Origin: Cladocopium goreaui
Taxonomy: Eukaryota; Sar; Dinophyceae; Suessiales; Symbiodiniaceae
Direction of reading: 5' to 3'
Length of the DNA: 64,000 bases
Assembly: GCA_947184155.2 (NCBI GenBank)
Contig: CAMXCT020003380.1
Coordinates: forward strand, 379,501-443,500
Part shown: one piece after another, positions 44,695 through 54,190 of the stretch
Numbering within the stretch: position 1 is the first letter of the stretch
Layout of the letters: every line of letters starts with the position of its first letter
Made by a program: the position numbers and the translations under genes
The notes under the pieces: generated by a model
What the model was told of the DNA's origin: nothing
The model's input: only the letters and a program-made list of their open reading frames with translations
Databases searched by the model: none

Positions 44695-45115
44695 TCGATC
44701 TGACATCTTATCTGACATATATTCTAACATACTATCTGACATTCTATAATAGTCTATATTCTGACATACTATCTGACATTCTATCTGACATTTTACCTAG
44801 CATTCAGTCTGACGTTCTATCTGACATATTCTGGCATTCTATCTGGCATTCCTATCTGACATAAAGTCTGGCAGTGTGGCATTTTACCTTACATATTTTC
44901 TGACATTCGATCTGGCATTCTACCTGGCATTTCGTCTAACATTTTACCTGGCGTTTTACCTCACATTCTATCTGACATATTTTCTGACATTGCATCTGGC
45001 ATTCTATCTGGTATTTGGCATTCTATCTGCCATGTATTCTGGCATTCTAGCTGGCCTTCTATCTGACACTTGATCTGACATATTTTCTGACATTCTATCT
45101 GGCATTCTTTCTGGT
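44695..45115. repeat. TCTGACATTCTATCTGGCAT satellite
   Basis: About 30 copies of a 12-18-bp unit built from ATCTGACAT, TTCTATCTGGCAT and TTTTACCT. Confidence 0.95.
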
Positions 45116-45289
45116 AAGGTTCGTGGTAGGGTTCGGGTCCGGCGCGCCCCGGAGAGCTCGCAAGCTCGCTATAGAGTGGCTATGTAGAGGGGGCTGGAAT
45201 GGCAAACAATCATGTTGCGGTGTGTGGGTGGTGGCTGGGTTGGTGGGTGGGTTGGTTGGTTGGCTCGCTGTTTTTTTGCGAAGTCTTGT

Positions 45290-45385
45290 TAAAATCTAGA
45301 GACCCTCACCTGGCAGATGGGGACAAGAAAACATACAAAAACTACATGTTGGAATTTCTGACGGTCACCATAGAAGTGCCAGTCA
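45290..45385. other. coding-like patch, strand unresolved
   Basis: The plus frame reads DGDKKTYKNYMLEF then TVTIEVPVTAN after a CTGGCAG acceptor-like site. The minus strand has an excellent CAG|GTGAGG donor after FQHVVFVCFLVPICQ. Only one can be real. Confidence 0.3.
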
Positions 45386-45662
45386 CAGCAAACTAACATC
45401 ACTGGGATTGCATTATTTATGCAGAAAGAAAACATGGACTCATGACTCATTGGTTTTTGTTGGACTTGAAATGAAGTATGGTTTACCACAAATAGAACAT
45501 AAAATGAGATTGAACATGGGACTTGAAATACCACATGTTACTCATATTTTTGTTGGACTTGAACATGGGATTGAATGTGCTCTTTTCATTTTAAACACTG
45601 GACTGCCCTTCGAACTAGCATAGACACTGCCAGTTGTAGGGATGGGAAGACTATGGAAGACT

Positions 45663-45768
45663 AATGTGGTTAAAACAATAATAAACCATCCCCCAAAACA
45701 CCATTTCTATAGGTGGTATAGACCATTCCCAAATGGGTGGTTTATGGCATTGGTTTACCCACATTAAT
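45663..45768. mobile_element. family-F inverted-repeat element
   Basis: TAATGTGGTTAAAACAATAA at the left and TGGTTTACCCACATTAATTA at the right; AACCATCCCCC and CCCAAATGGGTGGTTTA form the inner arms. Confidence 0.7.
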
Positions 45769-46162
45769 TAGTCACCTTTATTCACCATTAATCATCCATT
45801 AATCACCCAGCACTATTCACCATTATCCATTGGTTGTCTATTGGTTAACCTCAATTGGTTTGCTATATTGTTTTAGCCACATTAGTTTAGATGATGATTG
45901 GTAATCCATTCATCCATTAGTGCATTACTAATGATCATCTATTAATCCATTAGTAATGCTGGGATGATTAGTAGATGGGGGGTTCTATTACTGTATCCCA
46001 TGAATATCTCATGAATATCCCATTACTATCCCATTACTATATGTATGGGTAAATTATAATATTTCACTAACCTGAATAGTTAGGCCATTTGGGGATGATT
46101 TCCCTATAAAAACCATGATTCCAGGGTTCGGGAGAACAGGGTTCGGTCGTTATAAATTACCC

Positions 46163-46219
46163 AAACATAGCTATTTAAAATGGTGATTTTCCATAGCTAT
46201 GTTAGTTTACCAGAGGGTA
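46163..46219. mobile_element. family-A element, half copy
   Basis: AACATAGCTATTTAAAATGG and right end GTTAGTTTACCAGAGGGTA present; left end missing. Confidence 0.6.
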
Positions 46220-46609
46220 TCATCCTATTATCATCACACTATTGACCCACTATGAATCCATCCATGGTTTATAGCTAGGAACATCATCAAACTCAGAGGA
46301 TTTTCCAGCAAACCATGTGTGATTTCCAGCAAACTTATTAGTGATGGTAAATCTCCATTAATCACAGCTGATAATCATTGATTATCACTATTAACCACTA
46401 GGAAAACCATAGGGAAACCATGAGGCGGAAGTTTTGATCCCATAGATATAGACATAGATATAGATATATAATTATATCATATTATATATATATATCACTA
46501 GGAAAACCATAGGGAAACCATAGGAAAACCATATGGATAGTCATATTATTATTATTCAATAACTTCTCTCGAGGACTTCCCATTTCCGAAAAAAAAGCTT
46601 CGAGGTCAC

Positions 46610-46633
46610 CGGATTCGTCGGCACCGTCGGCAC
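46610..46633 (-). CDS. candidate acidic linker exon
   Basis: Strong acceptor GTTTTTCAG, phase 1, encoding ADGADES. A GT donor (ATCCG|GTGACC) is available, but the frame continues open as GDLEAFFSEMGSPREK and may be used. It continues the Asp/Glu/Gly-rich character of the exons at 48.5 and 47.7 kb. Confidence 0.45.
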
Positions 46634-46664
46634 CTGAAAAACGGAAGAAAGTGGACCGTCTGCT

Positions 46665-46810
46665 GAAAATTGATGGGATTTGATGATGATTTAATGGGAC
46701 TAAATGATGATTTAATGGCGATTTAATGGTGATTTACTGGGATTTAGTGGTGATTGAAGGGTGATTTGATGGTGATTTGTGATTTAATGGTGATTTGATG
46801 GTTAATAATG
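46665..46810. repeat. GGTGATTTAATGG degenerate tandem
   Basis: Irregular TGATTTAATGG and GGTGATTTGATGG repeats. Confidence 0.8.
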
Positions 46811-47060
46811 GGATGTTTATAGGATTTCTACTGCGATTAGTAGTGGTAAATGAATTGCTATATATTATACATTGCTTATAATGGGAGATCATGCAAAAAT
46901 CACATGTAGATAGAGGCAATCAAGCTGGCTAGCTGGGAAATCCTCGAACTAAACGGAGGTTTTTTTCGCTGGGACGTTTCCTCCTCCCCTTCAAAAACAT
47001 CAGTCCATTTCGGGGGTTCAAAAAACATTTCGGTACCCTAAAACCATTGGTTTCTCCATT

Positions 47061-47162
47061 TACCCTCTGGTTATTTAACATAGCCATGGAAAATCACCAT
47101 TTAATGGGTAAACCTCTATAAATGGGCCATTTCCCATGGCTATGTTAAATAACCAGAGGGTA
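47061..47162. mobile_element. family-A MITE, near-perfect hairpin
   Basis: 102 bp, TACCCTCTGGTTATTTAAC to GTTAAATAACCAGAGGGTA. Arms are almost fully complementary, the best-preserved hairpin of the set. Confidence 0.92.
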
Positions 47163-47660
47163 AATTTGGAATCCCTCTATTTAGGACACCTGAATTAAAC
47201 GTATATGTTTTTTTCGGGTGATTCAAAAGGAATATCTACAGCGGTTATCTTCCACACACCAACCAGTGTAATGCTATAAGCCAGGATGAAAGAAATCCTC
47301 GTTGATTCGTATGGAGGGTGCCATTTCAAATTGTACTTTGTTCAATGGGGGTCCTATCTAATTGATCAACGGTCTATTCATCTCAGTTTCACTGGCGCTT
47401 GATAATCCCCCATCGATGATCTTCACGGATTTTCGCATCACACATTAGATTCGTCCTTTGCCAAATTGCAGCAACCCCCATCCAATAGATAAACACCACT
47501 TGGACACCCCGGAATTCTGCGGCAAGAACATTCTGGTTCAAAGGTTCAAAGCTACAATAACTGCTTCATCCAACATTAAGTAGATATCATAACTCCAGTA
47601 TCTTCCAGTGCAAAAAGTGGATGAAAACCCGAAAAACTTCACCGAAAAACTTCACCCAGC

Positions 47661-47729
47661 CTCGCCCTGGTCCACCATCCTGGGACGTACATGTGTCCTG
47701 ACCAACAGTACCACCCCCACGCCGGGATG
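47661..47729 (-). CDS. candidate linker exon, Gly/Asp-rich
   Basis: Acceptor CCTGTTTCAG. Phase 1, as left by the exon at 48.5 kb, gives SRRGGGTVGQDTCTSQDGGP and a GC donor (GCGAG|GCTGGG) that restores phase 1 for the 46.6-kb exon. An alternative phase-0 frame, HPGVGVVLLVRTHVRP, is also open and would be CADG-like, so the frame depends on the neighbour being correct. Confidence 0.45.
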
Positions 47730-47868
47730 CTGAAACAGGAAAAGATGTCACGTGGCCCACCGTATTTAACCATGGGAAAATCCTACCCCAATAGGAGGGT
47801 TAATATAATATAATGGTTCATATGTGGTTAATATATGGTTAATATAATCTATATATATATATAAATAT

Positions 47869-47977
47869 CTGGTTGGTGGTTGCTGCTAACCCCTCTGAAA
47901 AATGATGGACTTCGTCAAATGGGATTATTGTTCGCAATATATGGAAAAATAAATTCATGTTCCAAACCACCAACCAG
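47869..47977. mobile_element. family-B MITE
   Basis: CTGGTTGGTGGTTGCTGC to CCAAACCACCAACCAG, preceded by GGTTAATATAATCTATATAT. Confidence 0.9.
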
Positions 47978-48293
47978 GGTTTATTTCCATGGGAAAATCC
48001 TAAGAAAATAGATGAACATAGGGTGAACTTAGGGGGTACCATGACTTAGGAAACCTCCACTTGGCTCCAAAAACTCTCAAAATCAGGGTACAACAGGATG
48101 GTTCTTCTCGGATGTAAAGATGTTTCTTTCGTAGCTAGCAGACACAGTTTTAAAAAAAAAAAACTGGACGTTTTCGGTATGTTACTGTACTTGATGCTTC
48201 ATCCAACGAATCGTAAGTAGGTTAGTAACGGTTAGTTTACCCCAGTCTTTTTGAGTGGATTCATCCTATTCAGGGCGTGGTAAATGTCCTAGT

Positions 48294-48399
48294 TACCCTC
48301 TGGTAAACTAACATAGCTATTGAAAATGGCCATTTATAGTGGATTTACCCATTAAAAATAGTGATTTTCCATAGCTATGTAAACGTTTACCAGAGGGTA
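48294..48399. mobile_element. family-A MITE
   Basis: TACCCTCTGGTAAACTAAC to AAACGTTTACCAGAGGGTA. The interior is inverted relative to the 24.8-kb copy. Confidence 0.9.
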
Positions 48400-48519
48400 A
48401 TTTTTCACATCACCCTTAAATATTGGGGAGATCATCTCCAACAGAGACTTTTTCAAGTGATGTGAAACAAATCAGCCATGGGACATTTACCAAAGCCTGC
48501 TATTTATCCCACAGTTCAC

Positions 48520-48588
48520 CAGGGATATTTTGCCGGCTAACGGGCTCCGCGGCGTCCTCAGCGTCTTGTGAGGAAGTTTCTTCAGCGC
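48520..48588 (-). CDS. candidate acidic linker exon
   Basis: Strong acceptor TTTCCATTGCAG and GT donor (CCCTG|GTGAAC), 69 nt. It encodes AEETSSQDAEDAAEP then VSRQNIP; rich in Ala/Glu/Asp/Ser. GC-richer than the surrounding DNA. It probably begins the flexible spacer that the large exon at 42 kb continues. Confidence 0.6.
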
Positions 48589-48800
48589 CTGCAATGGAAA
48601 GTCACAAGAATTGACAAATGGTACTCACATGTATCTAGCCCACCGAATTCAGGTAATTTGTGCATAGAGTTACCATGTTTTTACCCATTTCTATGGGTCA
48701 AGTGAGTGTCAAGGTACAAACACTTCGGATGTTTTTTGCGACCTATAGGATGGTTCCCTGCTGTTGTGCCAGTTGTATCATCTCCAAGTACTATATCCAC

Positions 48801-48907
48801 TACCTCTGGTAAACATACAAAAAACTATGGAAAATCAGCATTTTGAATGGGAAAATCAACGATTTCTATGGTCATGTTCAATAGCTATCTTTGTTTACCA
48901 GAGGGTA
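48801..48907. mobile_element. family-A MITE
   Basis: TACCTCTGGTAAACATAC to CTTTGTTTACCAGAGGGTA. Confidence 0.8.
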
Positions 48908-48964
48908 TATCCACTATACCATACTATACCCCATTGGCAGTTCCAGAAGTGGATATAGTTCACC

Positions 48965-49015
48965 ATAGTTCTAGGGGCCCCATCTCCCAACCCCCCGAGG
49001 GCTCGTGTGCGCTGT
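48965..49015 (-). other. coding-like patch
   Basis: GC-rich. After ATCCGAACAG one minus frame reads RTRALGGLGDGAPR and another AHEPSGGWEMGPLEL. It lies between the 49.9- and 48.5-kb exons; frame unresolved. Confidence 0.3.
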
Positions 49016-49309
49016 TCGGATTGCAGGTTTGTCCCTTTTCTCGAGGTAAAAAAACACATGGGAATTCACAATTTGTGTTACCTCCGGCGGAAGCGGCCGT
49101 AAATGGGCAATGAAATGGGAAAAGGATCGAACTTATGTTTGATTGCTGGAGGGTACTTATATCACGAAATATCCAACTGTTCATTATGTACATCCAGTAT
49201 CTGCTGGTTTGTCTCCCCAATGCTGATTTGAAGAAAACATTTCTGCTGGTCAACAGCTGTTTGTCAACCCGTGTCTTGCTGGTTTACATCCGGTGAAATT
49301 ATATTATGT

Positions 49310-49370
49310 ATTTATAATTATATATATAATTATATATATATGTATAATTATGTATAATTATGTATATATG
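49310..49370. repeat. TATATAATTA microsatellite
   Basis: TTATATATATAATTA tract. Confidence 0.8.
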
Positions 49371-49686
49371 GGGGTTTCCTGGAATGGGGTACCCCAATAG
49401 CTGGATGGTTTGTAGTGGAAAGTCCAACTATGATGATTTTGGGGGTAGCACTATTTTAAGAAACCTCCAGATATATCCCACATGTTCTGCTGGTCAAAGG
49501 CACTTCTTCTATTTTCAGCACTGCTTTCTGAACCACTCTCAGGTCGAAGAACATTTGTCCCTTAGAGCCAAGTCACAAAGACCCAGTCATGGCGGGTTGA
49601 TGGGAAAATGCACCAGATACGGTGAATGGGCCAGCGAAATCCAATTAAAACCAGTTGAGGGATGTGGTTTATCCCATTATTTATAG

Positions 49687-49801
49687 CTGGTTGGTGGTTG
49701 CTGCTCAACCCTCTGAAAAATATAAGAGTCAGTTGGGATGATGACCTTCCCGATATGATGGAAAGTCATAATCCAGCCATGTTCCAGTCACCAGCAACCA
49801 G
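49687..49801. mobile_element. family-B MITE
   Basis: CTGGTTGGTGGTTGCTGC to GTTCCAGTCACCAGCAACCAG. Confidence 0.85.
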
Positions 49802-49930
49802 ATAGGGTTTCAACCAAGGTGATGCAGGACTTCGCAACCATCGACTTGGTAGGTCTGAATCCCCAAGAAAACATCTTCCAACAATCATGGACTCAGACTC
49901 AGAACAGCTTAGACAACGTCCCAGAGTCAC

Positions 49931-49963
49931 CTTCGCGACCCCGTTTTGGGGCAGTATGGTCAC
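49931..49963 (-). CDS. CADG exon, closing strand
   Basis: 33 nt in phase 0 encoding VTILPQNGVAK. The sequence AAGGTGA occurs at both ends of the intron separating it from the 50.2-kb exon. Joining there extends 'GLFPIK' by 'VTILPQNGVAK', a typical closing strand. Its own 3' edge (GCGAAG|GTGACT) is one of several possible donors, as the frame stays open. Confidence 0.6.
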
Positions 49964-50197
49964 CTTCGCTGTGGTTCCCCATAGGTCCCTCACAGTGGAA
50001 AAAAACCCAAGTCATCTCTCCAAGTTATGTATGGAGGTTTCCCAAAAATCAAAAGCTACCCCCCGTTCTGAATCTGAATCAATCTATCTCCCATCATCCG
50101 CAAAACTCCCAGCCATCGCCTTTCCCCCACCGGTCACGTTTTTCCACGAAGGCCCAGCAGCCATCTCCACTCCCGTCTGCATGTTCTTAGTGCTCAC

Positions 50198-50232
50198 CTT
50201 GATGGGGAAGAGACCCACCTTTGGTGGAACAC
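50198..50232 (-). CDS. CADG exon: VPPKVGLFPIK
   Basis: 35 nt between acceptor GACTGTCAG and consensus donor ATCAAG|GTGAGC. It encodes VPPKVGLFPIK and completes 'LLFAG' of the 51.1-kb exon into 'FAGVPPKVG', the He_PIG G-x-P-P turn. Confidence 0.8.
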
Positions 50233-50329
50233 CTGACAGTCGACGCACCAATGGGCGAAGGTCGGCTCGCCGGAGGTCGACAGGGAGATGTTCTGGGTAA
50301 AAGAAAACTCATCAAATAGCAATTGATCC

Positions 50330-50398
50330 TGGTAAAATATGGTAAAATATGGTAAAATATGGTAACATATGGTAACATATGGTAAAATATGGTAAAAT
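50330..50398. repeat. ATGGTAAAAT tandem
   Basis: About six copies of an 11-bp ATATGGTAAAA/ATATGGTAACA unit. Confidence 0.9.
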
Positions 50399-50581
50399 GC
50401 TTCTACCCATAAACCTTGACTGTACTTGTTCAATTGTTTTTCAATCAGCCATAGATCCTGAAAAAATGGTGCTCGGTGAAAACCTCAAATTTTCTCGGTG
50501 GAGATGCCTAGGATGCCGATGCTGTGCTGATTTTGTTTTATATCATGGGGTAACTTTTTCTACAAAGCGATGGTCCAATAT

Positions 50582-50686
50582 TACCCTCTGGTAAATTAAC
50601 ATAGACCCTGAAAATTACCAATTTATAGTGGAAACTAGTCTTCCCACCCCTTACTACCAGGGTCTATCTTAATTTACCAGAGGGTA
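50582..50686. mobile_element. family-A MITE, altered interior
   Basis: TACCCTCTGGTAAATTAAC to TTAATTTACCAGAGGGTA. The arm uses ATAGACCCTG/CAGGGTCTAT in place of ATAGCTATGG; the change is matched in both arms. Confidence 0.9.
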
Positions 50687-51042
50687 TTTATATCCCATTG
50701 TTATTAGATATATTACCAATATATATATAATATAATACTCCAGTTATCAGTGTTATGCCTGATGGATAATATGGATAGTTATAGTGATCCAATTCAAGAC
50801 CGACATCCAAGCCGAAACATGGCTGGGACTGTGATTGACTGCCCGGCTATGTGATCAAACGTGGTTTTTTAACAACATCTGGCTGAATAATCTGAATTGA
50901 ACATGCTTCCTCAAAATATCATCTCACCATATCTTACCTCTTTTTTTTCACATTTTTCCTTTGAGGTGCTTCCCGTTTAGATCGTTACTAGTCATGTAGC
51001 GCTCTGCCGGTATCACCCAGATGTCCACGGCGCGGTGTGCGC

Positions 51043-51096
51043 CTGCGAAGAGCAAGGATCCGGGCTCAAAGTTCAGCCACGAAGGGAGGGAATCTC
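51043..51096 (-). CDS. CADG exon: LPSWLNF
   Basis: 54 nt encoding DSLPSWLNFEPGSLLFAG. Acceptor GTGTCCAG and GC donor (TTCGCAG|GCGCAC). The CAGGAG hexamer is shared with the donor side of the 52.5-kb exon. Central He_PIG motif; phase agrees with both neighbours. Confidence 0.9.
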
Positions 51097-51479
51097 CTGG
51101 ACACGGAAAACTCATCGAAACCACCAAGCGCCGGCCCCCACGGAGATAGCCAGATGAAATTCATCATTCCCTCAATTTGGACGGACCTATGTGGGGATGG
51201 GTCAATACCTATTATAATACCATTTTTAGTGGGATGAACATCCATAAATCCCAGCTATTTTGATGTGAACTACAGGGGTACAAGGTTTTGACACACTGCC
51301 ATGTATTAAAGTTGCAACAAAAACACCAGCGAAATCTCCAGAGTTCTGAGATTCTATGAGATTCTGAGATTCCTTTTGATCCGCAGATCTTGGCTGAAAA
51401 ATTCTCGGATGGGTTGAAGCAAGCAACGTTGGTGAAGAAAGGGTCTCTGAGCCACACAAAAGCAAATACAACATATCAT

Positions 51480-51540
51480 AATATCTATATATCTATCATA
51501 TATATATATATAGGTACTATATATATATATACATATCATA
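51480..51540. repeat. TATA microsatellite
   Basis: ATATCTATATATCTATC and TATATATA tracts. Confidence 0.85.
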
Positions 51541-51599
51541 ATGATTTATGATTTATATTGATTTATGATGCATGAACATAAAATACACTTTTTATACCT

Positions 51600-51720
51600 T
51601 TTGATTTTGTAGACAGTGCCGAGATCCCAAAAGAAGGGAGCCAGTCGTCGGCCAAGTCGGCCAGGGTTAGTCGGTTGCTGCGCCGTTGAAATCCCCAACC
51701 CCCAGGCCCAGTTCTCATCT
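51600..51720 (-). other. coding-like patch inside an intron
   Basis: One minus frame reads NRLTLADLADDWLPSFG and another LGVGDFNGAATD. It lies within the intron joining the 52.5- and 51.1-kb exons in perfect phase, so it may be an alternative exon or decayed duplicate. Confidence 0.25.
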
Positions 51721-51878
51721 GGGTGATATCTGCTGAAGAAATAACCGAAAAAAAAAATGCAACGGGGTATACCTTGGAATTGGGGTTTTGAATTGAATTT
51801 ACCAGATTAATAGTTCTCATCTTGGTTTTGAATTTAACTTATTAACACTTGTTCTTTGGGAAAATACCTGCGAATCAT

Positions 51879-51986
51879 GACATTGAACTAACATAGCTAT
51901 TGAAAATGGCCCATAGAAATAGTTGATTTACCGAACTTAAAGATAGTGATTTTCCAGTTTGCCATGTAAACATTTACCAGAGGGTA
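51879..51986. mobile_element. family-A element, left end eroded
   Basis: TTGAACTAACATAGCTATTG at the left, AAACATTTACCAGAGGGTA at the right. Confidence 0.7.
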
Positions 51987-52450
51987 GTAATATTATCCCA
52001 CCCGGAATCCCGGTATCTCCCAACTATCCCATCCCATTGTATCCCAGAAAGTGCTTGGTGTGATCCATTGTTGTTGGGGTATTCCATTCAACTACCTCTC
52101 ATCGTGGTATATCCCGTGTCGTGTATACCATTGGATATCACTATGATATCCCAAAATTCTGGGAAAGAAAACTTCACAATATCACATTCCATAAGTTAAA
52201 TCCGGTTACATATCCCATTTTGAACGTACATTTTGATTAGTGTGACTAATTGCATCAATGGCTTCCATTTCAAGTATATAATAGCTTCATTAATGTTCAT
52301 TAATAATATATCTCATCATCAATTAGTCGTATCTTTACTACTATCGTTCTTTGTCGACCCCATATCTGAATTAGTTAATTACTATCAATTAGTCATGTCT
52401 TAATTGCTATTATTAATCATATTAGAAAAACAGCCACACAACCACCGCTC

Positions 52451-52534
52451 CTGACTGCAGGGTGGCCGTATGGCTCAGCGACACTGACAGATCCGTGGTC
52501 ACGGACACGGGGATCATAAAGCTAAAGTCCTCAC
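52451..52534 (-). CDS. CADG exon: first strands
   Basis: Acceptor GCATCTCAG, 84 nt, encoding EDFSFMIPVSVTTD and then LSVSLSHTATLQS. The 'FSFxIP...LxxSxxATLQSG' pattern starts a CADG domain. The upstream intron is bounded by GGTGAG on both sides, and the downstream junction is a GA donor (GTCAG|GAGCGG) or, shifted within the repeat, a GC donor. Confidence 0.9.
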
Positions 52535-52576
52535 CTGAGATGCGCCAGGTGTGATATTAATGTCATGCGAGGAAAT

Positions 52577-52686
52577 CTGGTTGGTGGTATACCTACCCCT
52601 CTGAAAAATGATGGAGTTCGTCAGTTGGGATGATGACATTCCCAATACATGGAAAAATGATAGCCATGTTCCAAACCACCAACCAG
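52577..52686. mobile_element. family-B MITE, complete
   Basis: CTGGTTGGTGGTATACC to TTCCAAACCACCAACCAG. It begins 43 bp upstream (on the gene strand) of the 52.5-kb exon. Confidence 0.9.
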
Positions 52687-53085
52687 AATTGATACTGTAT
52701 GTCAGATGTGATATATTGTGATATCACATGTCAGGGATAACATAGACTTTGGTCATATGATGTTTTGACTTACACGACTGGCTGATGGGTATGATCATCA
52801 TATTATGTTTTTGCTTACATGACTGGTTGATCCTGGGGTGATTTTGGATGGTAAATCATCAATGTATTGAGAGCTTCTAGGAACTGAAACACCCAAGGAT
52901 TTGTCTCAGCCATAGTGGCCATAATTTCAGATTCCACATGACTCATAGAGTCGTAGTGGATTGTGCTGAAGAAAATGTGAGCCACTACTGTAAAAAGTTC
53001 TTCGCAAACAACGTTGACGATTTATGGCTTCACGTTTGAAGGGAACCAATTCAGACCCCAGAGTCCCCTGTCATAGTGGACTCAC

Positions 53086-53172
53086 CGGTGAACATCTTCA
53101 GCCAATCCGGGAAACAAACAGTGGTTTTTTTTTCGACCGATTCAAGCAACAAACATATGCAAAAGATGAAGC
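53086..53172 (-). CDS. CADG exon: PDWLKMFTG
   Basis: The consensus donor TTCACCG|GTGAGT gives a secure 3' edge. The peptide ends CFPDWLKMFT, continued as 'GEDFSF' by the next exon. The 5' edge (acceptor CCAACAAG) is weak, and this exon's phase does not match the 53.6-kb exon, so another exon or acceptor is missing. A 99-codon plus ORF overlaps and is rejected. Confidence 0.6.
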
Positions 53173-53611
53173 CTTGTTGGATTTGGTAATGGGAATTTAT
53201 CATAAAGACGCTAAAGTTCTCACATTTGCCCAGCATAAATTAAGCATAGATAAGCATCGACTCTCATCTTTGAACATGGCGATGTATGCATCAATATATG
53301 GGGATTCAAGCAAGACAAATTGAGTCGGATGGAAATGGAGATTCACAATGGCTGCTCAACTAAGAAACTTGGTTTGCAAGAGACGAAACAAATTCATCAT
53401 GTAATGTATGTCCTCATCAAAAACGGGGAATTACTCAACAATACTCGCAAGTTAAGCAAAAAACATGTGGATTCGTAGGCAACAAAATATGGGGATTCCG
53501 CCAACAAAATATGGCGGTTCAAAAAAAACAAAACATGGGGATTCTACCCACCAATATGGATTGTGAACAATGAGGTAGGGCGATCAAACAGTTCGCAAAT
53601 TTCGCACTTAC

Positions 53612-53667
53612 AATGGGAGTTGGGCCCAAAAATGAATTGCCAGGCGACCAACAGGCACTTCTCTTTC
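53612..53667 (-). CDS. CADG exon: VGRLAIHFWAQLP
   Basis: Strong acceptor CTTTGCAG and perfect donor CCATT|GTAAGT, 56 nt. Phase 0, as left by the exon at 54.0 kb, encodes EREVPVGRLAIHFWAQLP. This is the CADG 'VGxxLxxxFxAxLP' segment that normally precedes W-L. Other frames are open, but do not fit the neighbour. Confidence 0.75.
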
Positions 53668-54022
53668 CTGCAAAGGTCAAACAGGGACGATTTTCCCTTG
53701 ATTCGTAATGAGATCTGCTCCCCAAAAAGGCATCTGAACATGTTTGGTCCATGAGCAGGCTGTTTCTTGTAATACTTTGAAGTCATTGGACCTGAAATGC
53801 TTCCAACTTCCAACATAAGATGAAGGAAATGTCACAATGGCATACAGTGGCTATAGTTTGAGATAATGTGCAAAATCATCTTCCTACCATGGTATATCCT
53901 ATACATCCCCATGATTCCCCATGTATGGCAAAATATAAAGCACCAAACATCATCAAACTATACCTCAACAACAGCCGTGTGACCATCAAATCCCCCGCTT
54001 GACCATGACATTCAGACCGGTC

Positions 54023-54062
54023 CTTGAGTCTGAAGACCAGCGCATGGAAGGGGTTCTCTTCC
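54023..54062 (-). CDS. CADG exon
   Basis: Acceptor GCACCAG and GA donor (CTCAAG|GACCGG), 40 nt, encoding EENPFHALVFRLK. The AGGA repeat is shared with the downstream acceptor. The frame beyond the donor remains open, so a longer exon is possible. Confidence 0.7.
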
Positions 54063-54109
54063 CTGGTGCGGATGGAATCAAACAAAGCGACTCACTGAAG
54101 TAATCGCAG

Positions 54110-54190
54110 CAACCGTTATGATATGACTTATGATAGGTATATGATAGGTATATCATGATAGGTAAATATCATGATAGGTATATCAACCCC
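54110..54190. repeat. ATGATAGGTAT short tandem
   Basis: Five imperfect copies of ATGATAGGTATATC. Confidence 0.85.

Noticed and set aside
53024..53323. 99-codon plus-strand ORF
   Set aside because: Overlaps a minus-strand segment with a consensus GTGAGT donor and a PDWLKMF motif that joins the next exon in phase; the plus peptide shows no recognisable domain.
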